Shown one piece after another: positions 46,381-57,598 of a stretch of 64,000 nt of DNA (the first letter of the stretch is position 1; each line of letters starts with the position of its first letter). The stretch is from Dipteronia dyeriana (Eukaryota; Streptophyta; Magnoliopsida; Sapindales; Sapindaceae). Under the pieces are notes generated by a model that worked only from the letters and a program-made list of their open reading frames with translations, was not told the DNA's origin and did no database searches. Location: the NCBI GenBank assembly GCA_032871835.1, contig CM065297.1, positions 24,235,098 through 24,299,097 on the forward strand. The letters run 5' to 3'. A program made the translations under genes and the position numbers.

Positions 46381-47230
46381 CCCATTTGGTCTTGGGCAAA
46401 CTTACACAAAAATCATGATCATCTTTGACTTATGTTGAACCTAGAATAAAGATCTTCAATAATTTGATTCAAAAGAATATCTTTTATATTCATCCCCTCA
46501 ACATTTTTAGCAACACATGCTTTGTTAAGATTCTTATAAGGATTAGACTTCTTTGCCCAATTCTTTCTCACATGCATTTTAGAGGCATCATGCTTATCAA
46601 CAACTAAAGCCCTAGCTTGCTTCAATTTAAAGTCATTCTCCTTATCTCTAGATGTATTTCCTATTTTACAAAATTCAATGTACTTATATCACCTTGGTTT
46701 GATATGACCAATGGTATTACAAAAAGAAATAAATGTTGAGATTATACCTTGTGAACTTGAAGAACTAGTGCGAGTTTGTGAAGATACCTTGTCTTTCTTT
46801 TTACCTTCACCTTTGGGAAGATTGTTCTTGGGAGACTTTTTGATCCTCTTGTTCTTAACCTTTGTTTATGAAGGTGGTGCTATCACAAGCTTATCCTTGC
46901 CTTTTAAGATCCTAGATTCTCCTTGAAGTTAAGCAAAATCCATGATATTCTTCATGTTGATTGAATCGTTGACTAAGTCTTTGATAGCTTACTTAGCAAT
47001 GTTAATCTCCTCAATATATTCTTGCTCTCTAACCTTCATTATAGAAACAATCTCCTTGATTTCAAAGACAAGTCTCTTAACCTCATTTAGCCTATTCATG
47101 ATGTCATTCTTTTCACACACGAATCTATATGAGGTTTCAACAAAGTCATCCACTTGAATTTTGATCAAATCATCTTTTTCTTTAACGTCTCTTAATGATT
47201 CATCTCGTTGCTCCTCAAGATATGAAGTTT
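46381..47230 (-). pseudogene. SIRE-type gag relic (reverse element)
   Basis: Reading leftwards from 47230: a coiled-coil-like region (KDDLIKIQVDDFVETSYRF), then a Lys-rich part (KNKRIKKSPKNNLPKGEGKK), then a knuckle relic FCNTIGHIKPRCYKYIEFCK at about 46665-46725 and KQARALVVDKHDASKM (46622-46575). The knuckle has the same form as HFCGVDGHIRPNCHRY in the element at 3.7-12.4 kb. Several stops occur. No pol follows; the distal side is replaced by the 3' interior. Confidence 0.72.
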
Positions 47231-47604
47231 TTTTACTATCGTCTTAATTTCTAGTTCTACTGGTTTAGGGTCTTTTAGTTCAATCATTCTATTTAGTTAT
47301 GTTGTGCTATGAAATCTTTTGACTTGATTACTAAAGTCGTTTAATAATTGTCTTATGTAATCTGGATTTGACTGTAATGTTTAACCTTATTATTTCCAAA
47401 GAACTTTGCTAATTCTGTAATATTATTATTAGTTTTATCTATATTTCCTTCTAAATTTCAACCTAAATTTATTAACAAATCTACCATAAAGTTCCAAGAC
47501 AGATTATCATCTCTGGCATGACCAAAGATGCTCTGCTTTATATCATAGGTAGATTTTCTACCGCTTTACATATACTTTTAGCTTGATCCCTCATTAGGTT
47601 AATG
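47231..47604 (-). other. Unassigned broken sequence beside the pararetroviral fragment
   Basis: Minus-strand frames give short pieces (KSICKAVENLP, DDNLSWNFMVDLLINLG, ITELAKFFGNNKV) separated by stops. They probably belong to the same viral relic, but I recognise no domain. Confidence 0.35.
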
Positions 47605-47966
47605 TTAATAATATATAAGGGTCTTTAAGATTTTTCTGTTTCTTCTATTTTTTTCTTTGCCTTTTTCTTTCTTTGTAGTTCTTTCTTCTTTTTCTTCTAT
47701 TTTTTCAATCTTCTGAAACAGCTCTATTAGCTGTCCAGCTCTAGTTAGTTCTTGTTTTAGTATCGTGTTCTTGTTTTGCAAATTGATCAAAAGATCATTC
47801 ATGACTTTCTTGCAACTTTCTAGTTCTTCAAAAATCTTATTTTTTGCTTCATTAATATTTTTGAAATGGTTCATAAAACTTAGCACTTGATTTCTGCTAT
47901 AAGTACAACCATTAAACTCTAAGATACTAGATTCAGCTTCTGAAAATTTTCCACTAACATACATAG
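47605..47966 (-). pseudogene. Pararetrovirus-linked coiled-coil fragment
   Basis: The frame opens with YVSGKFSEAES, which is the expected continuation of the RNase H, shifted by one frame from the RT stretch. After that the similarity to RNase H ends, and a coiled coil follows (KIFEELESCKKVMNDLLINL, then LIELFQKIEKIEEKEERTTK). This looks like a join of two different parts of a viral genome. The origin of the coiled coil is not certain. Confidence 0.5.
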
Positions 47967-48728
47967 CTATTTCTTTTGTATTTCTAGGCTATTCTTTGTG
48001 GGCTTTTGAATTAGTATTCCAGTCCATCCTTTACTACTGGCGTCTGTTTGAACTATCTTATAATAGCTATCTATAGGTAAAGCTATTGGGCTAATATTTT
48101 GCACTATCTTTTTTATCTTCTGGATTAAATTCACATTTTCGATATTAAAGAATCTTTGCCCATTTTTGCTAACTTTGTTATAAATGGGCCTAACTAAAGT
48201 GATTAAATTAGGTATAAATTTTCTACCATAATTCAATAATTCTAAGAACTTTTGTAATTCCTTAGTTTCCTCTATTTTATCTGGAAATTTTAAGATCTTT
48301 GTAATTATATGAGGTTGTAGTTCTATCTTTCCTTTATCGATAATTAGTCCTAAGAATTCTATTTTGTTTTTAAATAACTCTATTTTTGATCTTGATATAA
48401 TTATATTATTCTTTTTGAAAATTTCTAAAATTTGCCTAACATGGTGCATGTGTATATATCTTTTATTACTAAAGATAATAATATCATCTATATATACTAT
48501 ACAAAAACAGGAAAACTTTTTAAAGATTTTGTCCATTCTTTCTTGAAAAACTTGGGAAGCGTTTTTTAATCCAAAGGGCATAATTAACCATTCAAATTGC
48601 CCATCTGAATAGCTAAAAACTGTCCAATTAACTTATTCTTTATCTAATTTTATCTGCCAAAAACCGCTCTTACAATCAAATTTTGTAAACCAACTAGCAT
48701 TTTGTATATAATTTACTAATTATTCTCC
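47967..48728 (-). pseudogene. Pararetroviral reverse transcriptase / RNase H fragment
   Basis: The RT core is readable: FTKFDCKSGFWQIKL (about 48690-48650, a stop follows), the MPFGLKNASQVFQERM block (from 48581), and the active site IVYIDDIIIFSN (48500-48465) with both Asp residues. The connection then reads ELQPHIITKILKFPD (48340-48290) and FLELLNYGRKFIPNL, the form characteristic of Caulimoviridae rather than of plant Ty3 elements. IVQTDASSKGWTGIL (48055-48010) is the start of the RNase H. A stop at 47967 ends the stretch. The upstream two thirds of the polyprotein (movement, coat, protease) are absent. As a fragment it has no function on its own. Confidence 0.85.
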
Positions 48729-48960
48729 ACTGTTGGACAGGAAATTGATCCTAGCCATTCATTGAGAAGGTGCTCACTATAAATATCTAACCCCTCACAT
48801 TTGTACATCCATCCTAGAAACTCAAGTATTCTAGTATCCTAAGCATTGTAAAGCTTCCTTCATAGCAATACAATCTTTGTTACCCATTCAAGCTCTTCTA
48901 CTCTCTTATCTTAAATCTCTCTTGTACGGCTTACTTAGCAACATTCGTACAGAATTTACC
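48729..48960 (+). promoter_or_regulatory. Promoter-like region next to the pararetroviral fragment
   Basis: CACTATAAATATCTAACCCC at 48775-48794 has a good TATA box (48778-48785), with a leader-like, CT-rich region after it. It points away from the RT fragment. It could be the viral intergenic promoter in inverted position, or the LTR of another element. This is an inference from composition. Confidence 0.35.
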
Positions 48961-49640
48961 TAACTGCCGCATGGGTATGCTGCGTAAACTTTAAGCCCGT
49001 GATAGGGCTCAATATAGCTCAAATGTTCTTTGGTGCCAATGAGTGATCTAATGAGGAGGCTTGCCAAAAATGGGATAGGATGATCCAAAGACACAATAGT
49101 TAATCCCTGGAAGCTATCAAAAGCTAAAGGATACGATGGCTACCTTATTGTAGATCAGTTGGGTAAGAGCCTCACATCATGCATCTTGAGCTACCACATG
49201 AATCTTCTTTAGTGACAATTCATACTGATGACAAAGTTGACCCTTCAGGGAGAGAGATTGGCATATGGCATATGCCTGACATAGACTACTCCCCTTTCAT
49301 GGCTGATGGCCAAGATGATATTAGTTATACATATTTTAAGGACTTGACCAAAGGCTATGAGGATGCCCTTTTTGGTGACCCATCTGGTTCGGGGCTAGGA
49401 GGTCCCTCTAGCATGTCAAAAACTTGATCCGTTATTCTTCAGCTTATTCCTATTGCTATTTTAATTTTGTATATGTCCTTTGTAAAAACTTTATAAGTAT
49501 AAAACAAGTTTCTTCGCTCATTATACTCTATTTCCATTGTTTCACTAGGTTGAATAATCCATCTAGCCATGCCAATCGAATAACCAACTTGTTAACTGAA
49601 AATACACTTCAGGTGAGGAATTTCGATTAACACCCTTAAC
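48961..49640 (+). other. Unassigned stretch with one 82-residue open frame
   Basis: The frame at 49179-49427 is acidic and Gly/Asp-rich (IHTDDKVDPSGREIGIWHMP, then DALFGDPSGSGLGG). I do not recognise it. It could be the end of a viral or retrotransposon protein, or chance. Between 49430 and 49640 the sequence is AT-rich, without features. Confidence 0.3.
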
Positions 49641-50095
49641 CCGCTACCAGATAGGCTACGGGGGGTAGGTACCTCGTACCATGGTGATATTGTATGAATA
49701 TGCAGTATGGTGTAGCTAGGTATGAGACAAGTCCTCTGGCCCATCAGGCTTTGTGCATATGGATGAGGAAGAGACATGGCGCTTGAGATTCCTTTTTCTA
49801 GTGTAAGGGGCAGGTTCTGGTTCCTGGTCTTGGTACTTGGTCCTGGTACCCAGGTCACCGTTCGAGGTCTCCGTTGTAGTTCCCTGATCTAAATATATTG
49901 CATGGAGGAAGGATAAGAGAGCTAGAACTAATAGGGGCAGTAACTAGCTCACATACACACATGCACAATGTAGGAGATAAATGGGAGAAAGACATGTCTT
50001 ATGTACAGACTGATTGACAAAGGGGCAAAACATCAATAATGATTATATGCTGAAAACCCTAAGAAAGTATCCAGAGGAAGAAGAAAGACTCTTTC

Positions 50096-50126
<31 letters not shown>

Positions 50127-50273
50127 CAATGGTGTTCCTAGGAGCTTACAAAAATGGTGAAGTGGTATAACGGAGATGCTCCGAAAAGCTTACAATAGCG
50201 GTCAAATGTTATCTGATACCAGTATGTTCCTAGTAAAGGTAAATACAAGTAAATAAGATGATACCATAATGAT
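49640..50273 (+). repeat. Duplicated block, left half of copy 1
   Basis: This contains GTACC/GGTCCTGG-rich sequence (49800-49860), TGTAGTTCCC, and ATCATATGCTGAAAAMCC-type strings, all of which recur in the same order at about 60990-61640. An (AT)n run lies at 50099-50126. The block is cut at 50273 by the copia element and continues at 59843. Confidence 0.75.
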
Positions 50274-52534
50274 TGTTGGGATTCTACTCGATAGCTAGAG
50301 TGTAATAATGTATTTGAGAATCTTTTCATATTAATAAAAGTGATTTCTAGTTTAACAAATCTTATACCATTTAAAGTTTAATTACTATAATTGTCAAAAG
50401 TAAATAATCATAAGGTCAAAAGACTATGAGAAAAGAAGAATTGTTCGTACATCTGGATATGTATGAGGTAGACACAATTCTTTAGTTAGTCTTGAATAAT
50501 ATTCACAACTTAAGATAAAGGTCGAGCACCTTTATCTTGTTAAAGTTGTAGATTCTTTTGCTAGCATTTGAGTGGGATCAAATGTGTTATGATGAGTCTA
50601 AAATCATCAAAGTGTGGTATCTTTGGGTAAAAGAATCTAGTGCACTGGGTACAATGAATAGGATCATGGTGAAATACTTTATCCAGAACGGTCAATGTAT
50701 AAAAGTTTTCACTTGAAGACAATCGAAAAGTCTATCTCAATCCTGAGATAAATGATGGATTTATAGTTGCAAGTGTTATTATTTGAGCTATCAATGAGTA
50801 CGATTATATAGCATAGTCTATTCTCGATAGTTTAGAGGTATTCATTTGTTAATCGATAGAGGACTTCATTTATAGATATGGACATTGTGGCTCCATTTAT
50901 TAAATGAGAGTAGAATATTATCATATGGATGTTTTGAGATATTGGATATTAAATCTTAACGTTAAGTTTTCAAAAGTGTCTATTGAAATATGGCTTCTGG
51001 ACAAGTCAAAATATCCAAGTTCAAAATGTGGTCATATAGCGGTCTCTGAGCTCTTGGCGATTACTGGTATTTTTCACGATGATACACTTTCTCCATTAAG
51101 ATTGTCTAAGGTATGAATAAGCAATATTAACTTATTCTATCTTTATTTAAGAGTTCAATTTTAATTCTTTAGTGGAATGAACTAAAATTAATAGATCGGA
51201 CCTAAGTGAATCATTTATTGATTGTGATTCAGTTATGTCTATTGGAGCTTAAATTTAGATAGCCCGAAAAGATCTCCAATCCACACGAACTTGTATGGAT
51301 CACTTGATATATTCTACCGGACCAATTTATGGGTCCATCTAGAACTGTATTAAGGCATGTGAACTTGTTTCTTTTAGTAAGAATGGGTCTAGTTCACATG
51401 TGGACTTTTTATTAAGGTCCAATGGATTTAATAAAATAGAAAAAATAATATTGGCCCATATATATTGGCTTGGGCGGATAAGGCTATAAATAATAGCTTA
51501 TTATATTGTTTTTTATTTTATTATTTTATTACATGGAAATTAATTAATTTTTTAATTAATTAAAAGTCAAAATCTTTTTCGTAATAGGAGTAGGTCTCCT
51601 AGTGTCATATTATTGTTGGTAATATGATAAGTGTCAAATACTATATTTAATAAGTAGATAAATAAAATAAATTTATTTGTTTAGTCAAATTGGAAAGTAT
51701 TTGATTTCTATTAGGACTCTAATTGACAATTGGTCAAATTAGAAAGTTTTTCATTTAGTCACAATTTAATTTATATTCTATAATTGGTTATTGAATAAAT
51801 ACACTATTTGAGTTGGATTAGGAGTCTTGGGGTGTAAAAGAAATCCTCCTTTCAAGAGGATTGAATCCAAATTTTGATATGAGTCTTGGTGAAGTAGAAA
51901 TCCTCTTTCTAGAAGGATTTTCGACCATCTATATTTACTCTTATATAGAATTTCGACCACCTATATATACTCCTATATAGAATTTCGACCAAGCCCTGAT
52001 TTTTTGTGTGAGAAGTTTTTTTTTAATTGTTTTTATTGTTATAAAAAAAACTTCGTCCAACTCATTTTGTGAATAATTCGGCCAAGCATGACAAAAGAGG
52101 GAATGTTTTTGTTTTCGTTATTACACTAGTATCATTTGCATCAAAAGGGATTTGTGTATAAAAATCGAATCGAGTTCACGCGAGTTTCAATCAAATAGAT
52201 TGATAAATCACAAGTGACCGAACGTTCTTGGGTTTTCTCTAGGAGGATTATTGTGACTAACAAAAGAAAAAGATTTTGTTTGTTTCCATCCTCAGGTATA
52301 CAATTTAAAGAAAGGGAGCCCACACTCCTAGGTGATTCACGTTCACGATTTGATCGAAAGATCTTACGGATTCAATTCGGCGCTATTTCAATCGTCATAA
52401 AAAAAAGGTATGACACTTTTATTATACGTCAATTTGTCTGGGGTTAAAGTTCTTTCTATTAAAGGGAAAGATTTTAAATATATCAAACTCTAATTTTACG
52501 CTTCCGTCGCGTTTTGAACCGATTTTTCTCTACA
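50274..52534 (+). repeat. 5' LTR of the copia element
   Basis: It starts TGTTGGGATTCTACTCG and ends TTTTTCTCTACA. At about 51915-51990 a unit of roughly 42 bp around TTTCGACCACCTATATATAC is present twice, but once in the other LTR. TAATTAATTTTTTAATTAATT near 51541 forms a short palindrome. Confidence 0.93.
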
Positions 52535-52536
52535 AT

Positions 52537-52550
52537 TGGTATCAGAGCCT
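52537..52550 (+). promoter_or_regulatory. Primer-binding site (initiator tRNA-Met)
   Basis: TGGTATCAGAGCCT follows the left LTR by two bases and complements the end of initiator tRNA-Met. Confidence 0.9.
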
Positions 52551-53902
52551 GGATGTACCCTTGATTAATTGATGTATATATACGTGAATCGTTTTCTTTT
52601 ATTTTGTATATGCATGTTTTAGAAATGGATGGCACTTTAGGTATTTGCATATGTATTTACATTGGAATGTATGGATATATATATATGTTTTCATGTGGTT
52701 TGTTATTGCTCAATTTTGGTCCTAGAATTTCAATGTATTTTTGTTTTGGGATTGTAACAAGAAGGGTGGCCTATCATCACCATAATTTCCTTCTTAGTTG
52801 TTGTTAAGTTTTTTTATTTTTATTTTATTGTTGTATTAAAAAACAACTGCAGTATTTTTTTTGTTTAAAATACTATTGTAATATATTCAAGTATCGAAGA
52901 TTCGAAGATTTGAAGAATTAAAAGCAACTGGAACAAGTTTGGTACCGTGAACATCATAGCAACAATCGTGCGTGCGAATGAGCGCGCGACGACGATTGTT
53001 GTGGTATGGGCTTCGCATGACAGCCCTATGGCCCCTGCGTACGGCAGCCCTATGGAAGCCATGGGCTGCGCATGGCAGCCATTTATGGGGTTGTGGGGTG
53101 CGCACACCCGTGGGAGGCTTCCAAAGGGTCCAAACAGACGATGGTCGCGTGAAGACGTTTTCACCAAGAAAGGAGTTTTTGTATTCCAAGACATATGTAA
53201 TTTACTTGCTTTTTTAGGTTGGACCAAAATTGTAGCTATTTATATTTTGTTAATATTGCAATGTGTGTCATTGTTTGATAACATGTCATATAGAATAGGA
53301 GTGTCAATCGTTTATCACTTTTGGTATGAACATGCATTGAAAGATTTAGGTATCTAATTGACATCTAGATAACTTGGTAAATCATTCTATGGAACTCGAT
53401 CACACACCTTAAATAATTGACTGGGAGAAGGTGTTTTGGAACACCTACGGCCTCCAAGTTTAGTTGAGCTTTATGTTTCATGTAATAACCCCCCTAGGGG
53501 TATTCATGAACGGAATTTAGAAAGATGCTTCCTTAAAAAAATAGACTAGAAAATTAACCCAAATGATATCTACTCCCAAAGGAGGGATATTCATGAGGGA
53601 TTATATTGAAGGTCGATGATTTGGTAACACACTCAATGAAATTTTATTAATATCCTCCCAAGAGTTCTTGGTAATAAAATTGTAAGGTTAAATTTGAAAC
53701 CGTTGGTTGTTATGTTAACAATTAGGCGGGACCTAGTCCAACTGGTAAATTGTGTGAACTCCTAAAGGAGGCTTGACATTTATGGGTGTTGGATCACCGT
53801 TGAATTTTATGATTGTAATATTTTATTTAATTCAAGATAAATATTCAAAAGTGCTTTATCATGATTGTTTACTTATATAATTTTTGTTATTAAAATGAAA
53901 TC
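52551..53902 (+). other. Copia leader region with a GC-rich patch
   Basis: This is a long leader before gag. Between about 52965 and 53150 GC content rises sharply (GCAGCCCTATGG and GGCTGCGCATGGCAGCC). Open frames through it on both strands are caused by the composition. I see no protein family. Confidence 0.6.
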
Positions 53903-54500
53903 ATGACCCCATCCCTAATCAACATCGTAAAAGATAAAACTTTAACTGATGATAATTATGTCACTTGGGAAAGGAAAATTGGGTTGTTAGAAAAATATAA
54001 GTTCATTCTGTCTATTCCTAAACCACTAACTATTACTAATGAATCTAATGAGGTGCAAATATACGAGTATCAATGGTGGGTAACTTCAGATGAGATGGCT
54101 AAACATTACATTACGGCCACCGTCTTTGACGTGTTACAACAACAACATGAAGGAATGAAGTATGTTGTCGATATAATGATGTTTCTGGAAGAGATGTTTG
54201 CTATGAAGTCTAGGACGACTAAGAGAGAGGCAGTGACTACTTTCATGAATCTTAGGATGAAATCTGGACAGGCTGTGAAGGGTCACATGATGAAAGTCAT
54301 AGCATATCTCAACATTGTTAAACTCAATGGTACTGAGATAGAAGGAGAGATAAAAATTGACATGATTGTCAACTCACTGTCAGATTCCTTTAATCAGTTC
54401 AAGTTGGACTACACCTTGAATAATAAGGAGTGCACCTTACAGGGCCTGATGCAAGATGATCAAAGTACTGAGAAAATCCTTGTGATAGGCAAGGGTTAAG
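53903..54500 (+). pseudogene. gag: Copia gag, N-terminal part
   Basis: A 198-residue open frame starts MTPSLINIVKDKTLTDDNYV. YVTWERKIGLLEKYKFIL corresponds to the Trp-containing start of copia Gag, and VTTFMNLRMKSGQAVKGHMM, then IDMIVNSLSDSFNQFKLDY, to the second helical part (UBN2/retrotran_gag family). The stop at 54497 comes before the zinc knuckle, and no knuckle is found before the integrase; together with most of the protease it appears to be deleted. Only FYLGNGALVSTCVVGDI (about 54636-54690) is left from the protease end. Confidence 0.85.
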
Positions 54501-54836
54501 AGATTCATACGGTTAGTAAAGTTGCTACTGTTAAGACCCATAAGAAGGTTAAGAAACAATAGAGGAAAAAGGAACTTGGGCCTAACTAGAAGGGGTTCCG
54601 GGAAAGGAAGAGACTGAATGAGAATGAATTCAACTTCTATTTAGGCAACGGAGCGTTGGTATCTACTTGTGTAGTGGGAGATATTAGAATCAATTTAGAT
54701 TATTGTAGGAATTTAGATTTAATAGACATTTATTAAGAAGAATTTAATTTCAGTTTTTTGTTTAAATAAATATGGATATTCGGTAACTTTTAATTTTATT
54801 ATTAGTAAGAATAACAAATTTATTTGGAAAGGTACA

Positions 54837-56117
54837 TTGGAAAATAGTTTATTCTATTTGCATAGCAATATCCCTCACTTGTTAGACACAGAATCAATGA
54901 AACCTAATTATAAAAGAGTAAAATTATCAAAAGATGAAACCCACATATGGTATTTGTGCTTAGGTCATATTAACATTGATAGTATTAAAAGATTGGTTAG
55001 TGACAGACCTCTAAGTGACTTAAAGGTTGATGATCTACCAACTTGTGAATCTTGTTTAGAATGTAAAATGACCAAAAGGTCGTTCACGACCAAAGGCACA
55101 AGAGCCACTGAATGTTTAGGATTAGTACACTACGATGTATATGGTCCTATGAGCATTCAAGCTAGAGGTGGATATGAGTACTTCATTATTTTCACAGATA
55201 ATTACAATATATTTGGCTATGTGTATATCATGAGACATAAATCGGATGCTTTTGACATGTTCAAAACATTGAAAGCTAAAGTAGAAAATCAGCTTGAGAA
55301 ACACATAAAAATCTTGAGGTCTGATCGTGGTAGAGAATATCTATCTGGTGAGTTTCAACAATATCTTATTGATAATGGGATAATTTCTCAGTTTTCTGCA
55401 CCATGTACATCTCAACAAAATGGGATGACAAAAAGGAGAAATAGAACTCTTTTGGACATGGTTAGGTCTATGTTGAGTTATTCAACGCTTCCTAATTCTT
55501 TTTGGGGATATGCTTTACAAACTACTATGTACATTCTAAACGATGTACCATATAAGTCAGTTCCTAAAACACTGTATGAGTTATGGACTAGGCGAAAACC
55601 TAGTTTACAACATTTAAGGATATATGGATGTCAGACACACGTGTTAAAAGGTAAGACAAAAAATATAGAGTCTCATTCAAAAACATGCATATTTGTAGGG
55701 TGTCCAAAAGGAACCAAACGATATTATTTCTATAGTCCTTCAGATCTTAAATTATTTGTTTTGACAAAAACTAAATTTATGGAAGAGGACTATATGAATA
55801 ATTTTGTGCCTAAAAGTAGAATTATCCTGAATGAGCTTTCAAGAGATACAATTCCACAAGAGGTTTCACAATCTAGCCCAATCGTAAGTTCTGTACCAAC
55901 ACAAGATCAACAATCTACCATACTTCGTCGTAATGGGAGGGTTAGTAAACAACTCGAGAGATACATCTGTCTAGGAGAATTTGTAAATAATCTCCCGGAC
56001 GACGATGATCCCTATACGTACAGGGAAACAATAAAAGATGTTGATTGTCGCCATTGGCAAAAGGCAATGCAATCCGAAATTGAATCTATGTTAAAAAAAA
56101 AGTCTGGTCTCTTGTAG
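54837..56117 (+). pseudogene. Copia integrase, inactive
   Basis: A 426-residue open frame. The pre-integrase zinc region reads [16 protein letters not shown]...CESCLECKM: the first His of HHCC is Tyr. The core has the first Asp in [11 protein letters not shown], the second in [14 protein letters not shown], and the Glu position in [14 protein letters not shown] is Lys, so catalysis is lost. The C-terminal part has [32 protein letters not shown], then a linker leading to the RT ([13 protein letters not shown]). The long open frame despite two lost key residues suggests that the element was mobilised in trans, or is simply recent enough to lack stops here. Confidence 0.92.
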
Positions 56118-57085
56118 ACTTGCCTAAATGAATAAAACCCATCGGGTGCAAGTGGGTATACAAGAGGAAAAGAGGAATGGATGGAAAGGTGAAAACCTTT
56201 AAAGCTAGATTGGTAGCTAAAGGTTACACACAGAAGGTAGGTATCGATTACGTGGAAACCTTCTCTCCTGTGGCCATGCTTAAATCCATTAGGATACTCT
56301 TATCCATTGTGGCATCTCTAGACCTATAGATTTGGCAAATGGATGTCAAGATAGCTTTCCTTAATGGAAGTCTTGATGAAAGCATCTATATGATGCAACC
56401 AAAAGGATTTATTGAAAAAGGCCAAGAGGAAAGGGTATGCAAGTTGCAACAATCCATATATGGATTGAAGCAAACATCCAGATCCTGGAACTTAAGGTTC
56501 GATCAAGCTGTGAAAAGTTTTGGATTTATTCAAAACCATGACAAACCTTGTGTATACAAAAGGATTAAAGGTGACCAGTTGGTTTTCCTAGTTTTTTATA
56601 TTGATGATATACTACTCATCTGAAACGATGTAGGTGTATTGACATCAATAAAAGAATGGTTGGAAAAATAATTTGATAAGAAGGACTTATGAGAAGCAAG
56701 TTATATTCTTGGTATCCAAGTCATAAGGGATAGAAAGAATAGAACGATTGCATTATCCCATGCTTCATACATAGATAAAATCTTGTCTAGATTTTCCATG
56801 TAATATTCCAAGAAAGATATGCTACCTTTCAGACATGGAATCAAACTTTCTAAGGAACAAGTTCCTAAGAATGAGCATGAAAAGCTATTCATGAGTAGGG
56901 TTCCATATTCCTCAGCAGTTGGAAGTCTCATGTATGCAATGCTCTACACTAGACCATATATCTGTTTTGCTATTGGCGTAGTTAGCAGGTTTCAATCAAA
57001 ACCTTGTCCTGATCACTTGACGGAAGTCAAGCGTATTTTCAAGTATCTCAGAAGAACGAGAGATTATATGTTTATATACTCTTGA
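56118..57085 (+). pseudogene. Copia reverse transcriptase, broken
   Basis: Blocks follow the integrase: [98 protein letters not shown] and the active site FYIDDILLI (about 56596-56622). Stops lie at about 56131, 56328, 56621, 56670 and 56801, so no complete enzyme can be made. The connection part reads RVPYSSAVGSLMYAMLYTRP. Confidence 0.92.
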
Positions 57086-57586
57086 GGGGATTTAATTCCC
57101 GTTGGGTATACAGATTCCGATTTCTAATTTGATTATGACTCCAAAAGATCAATACCAAGATCTATGTTTACACTTGGAGGAAAGACAGTCATATGGAGGA
57201 GTATCAAGCAATCTTATATTGCTGAATCCACCATGGAAGTCGAGTATGTTGACGCATGCGAGGCTGTTAAAGATTGTTGTCTAGCTCTACCAATTCTTGA
57301 TTGACTTGGAAGTGGTTCATGATGCGAATAAGCAGATCATTATCTATTGTGACAATAGTGGAGCAGTGGCTGATTCGAGAGAACCAAGAAGTCATAAGAG
57401 ATGGAAACACATTGAAAGAAAGTATCACCTTTTAAGGGAAATTGTGCATAGGGGAGATGTGACGATAACCAAGATCGCGTCAGCAGAAAATCTAACGGAC
57501 CGCTTCACAAAGCCTCTTCCACAAAAAAGTTTTGATGGGCACTTGGAGAATATGGGAACAAGAGATATGACACATTTGCTATAGAG
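57086..57586 (+). pseudogene. Copia RNase H, broken
   Basis: VGYTDSDF near 57098 carries the first Asp, SYIAESTMEVEYVDACEA (about 57215-57268) the Glu, and IIIYCDNSGAV (57333-57365) the second Asp. The piece HKRWKHIERKYHLLREIV, then ENLTDRFTKPLP, gives the last motif. Frameshifts near 57127 and 57300 and several stops break it. Confidence 0.9.
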
Positions 57587-57598
57587 CAAGTGGGAGAT
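57586..57598 (+). promoter_or_regulatory. Polypurine tract of the copia element
   Basis: GCAAGTGGGAGAT lies directly before the right LTR. Confidence 0.85.

Larger units (their letters stand above)
42014..47230 (-). mobile_element. Reverse-oriented SIRE-like copia element, truncated, gag-only
   Basis: A long LTR (42014-44646) is followed, on the minus strand moving upstream, by a purine tract, about 1.7 kb of non-coding sequence, and a SIRE-type gag relic up to about 47230. There the element stops against pararetroviral sequence, and neither the 5' LTR nor pol is present. It inserted in the reverse-oriented Tat antisense gene. Confidence 0.75.
47231..48728 (-). mobile_element. Endogenous pararetrovirus (Caulimoviridae-like) fragment
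   Basis: Minus-strand open stretches carry a reverse transcriptase/RNase H of caulimovirid type, followed by a coiled-coil segment and about 370 bp of unassigned broken sequence. There are no LTRs at its edges. The left edge adjoins the truncated SIRE-like gag; at the right edge sense-oriented promoter-like sequence starts, suggesting rearrangement at integration. It is an old, broken copy. Confidence 0.75.

Noticed and set aside
52887..53357. Overlapping open frames on both strands in the copia leader
   Set aside because: They are created by the GC-rich patch; no domain is seen and they lie in the untranslated leader of the element.
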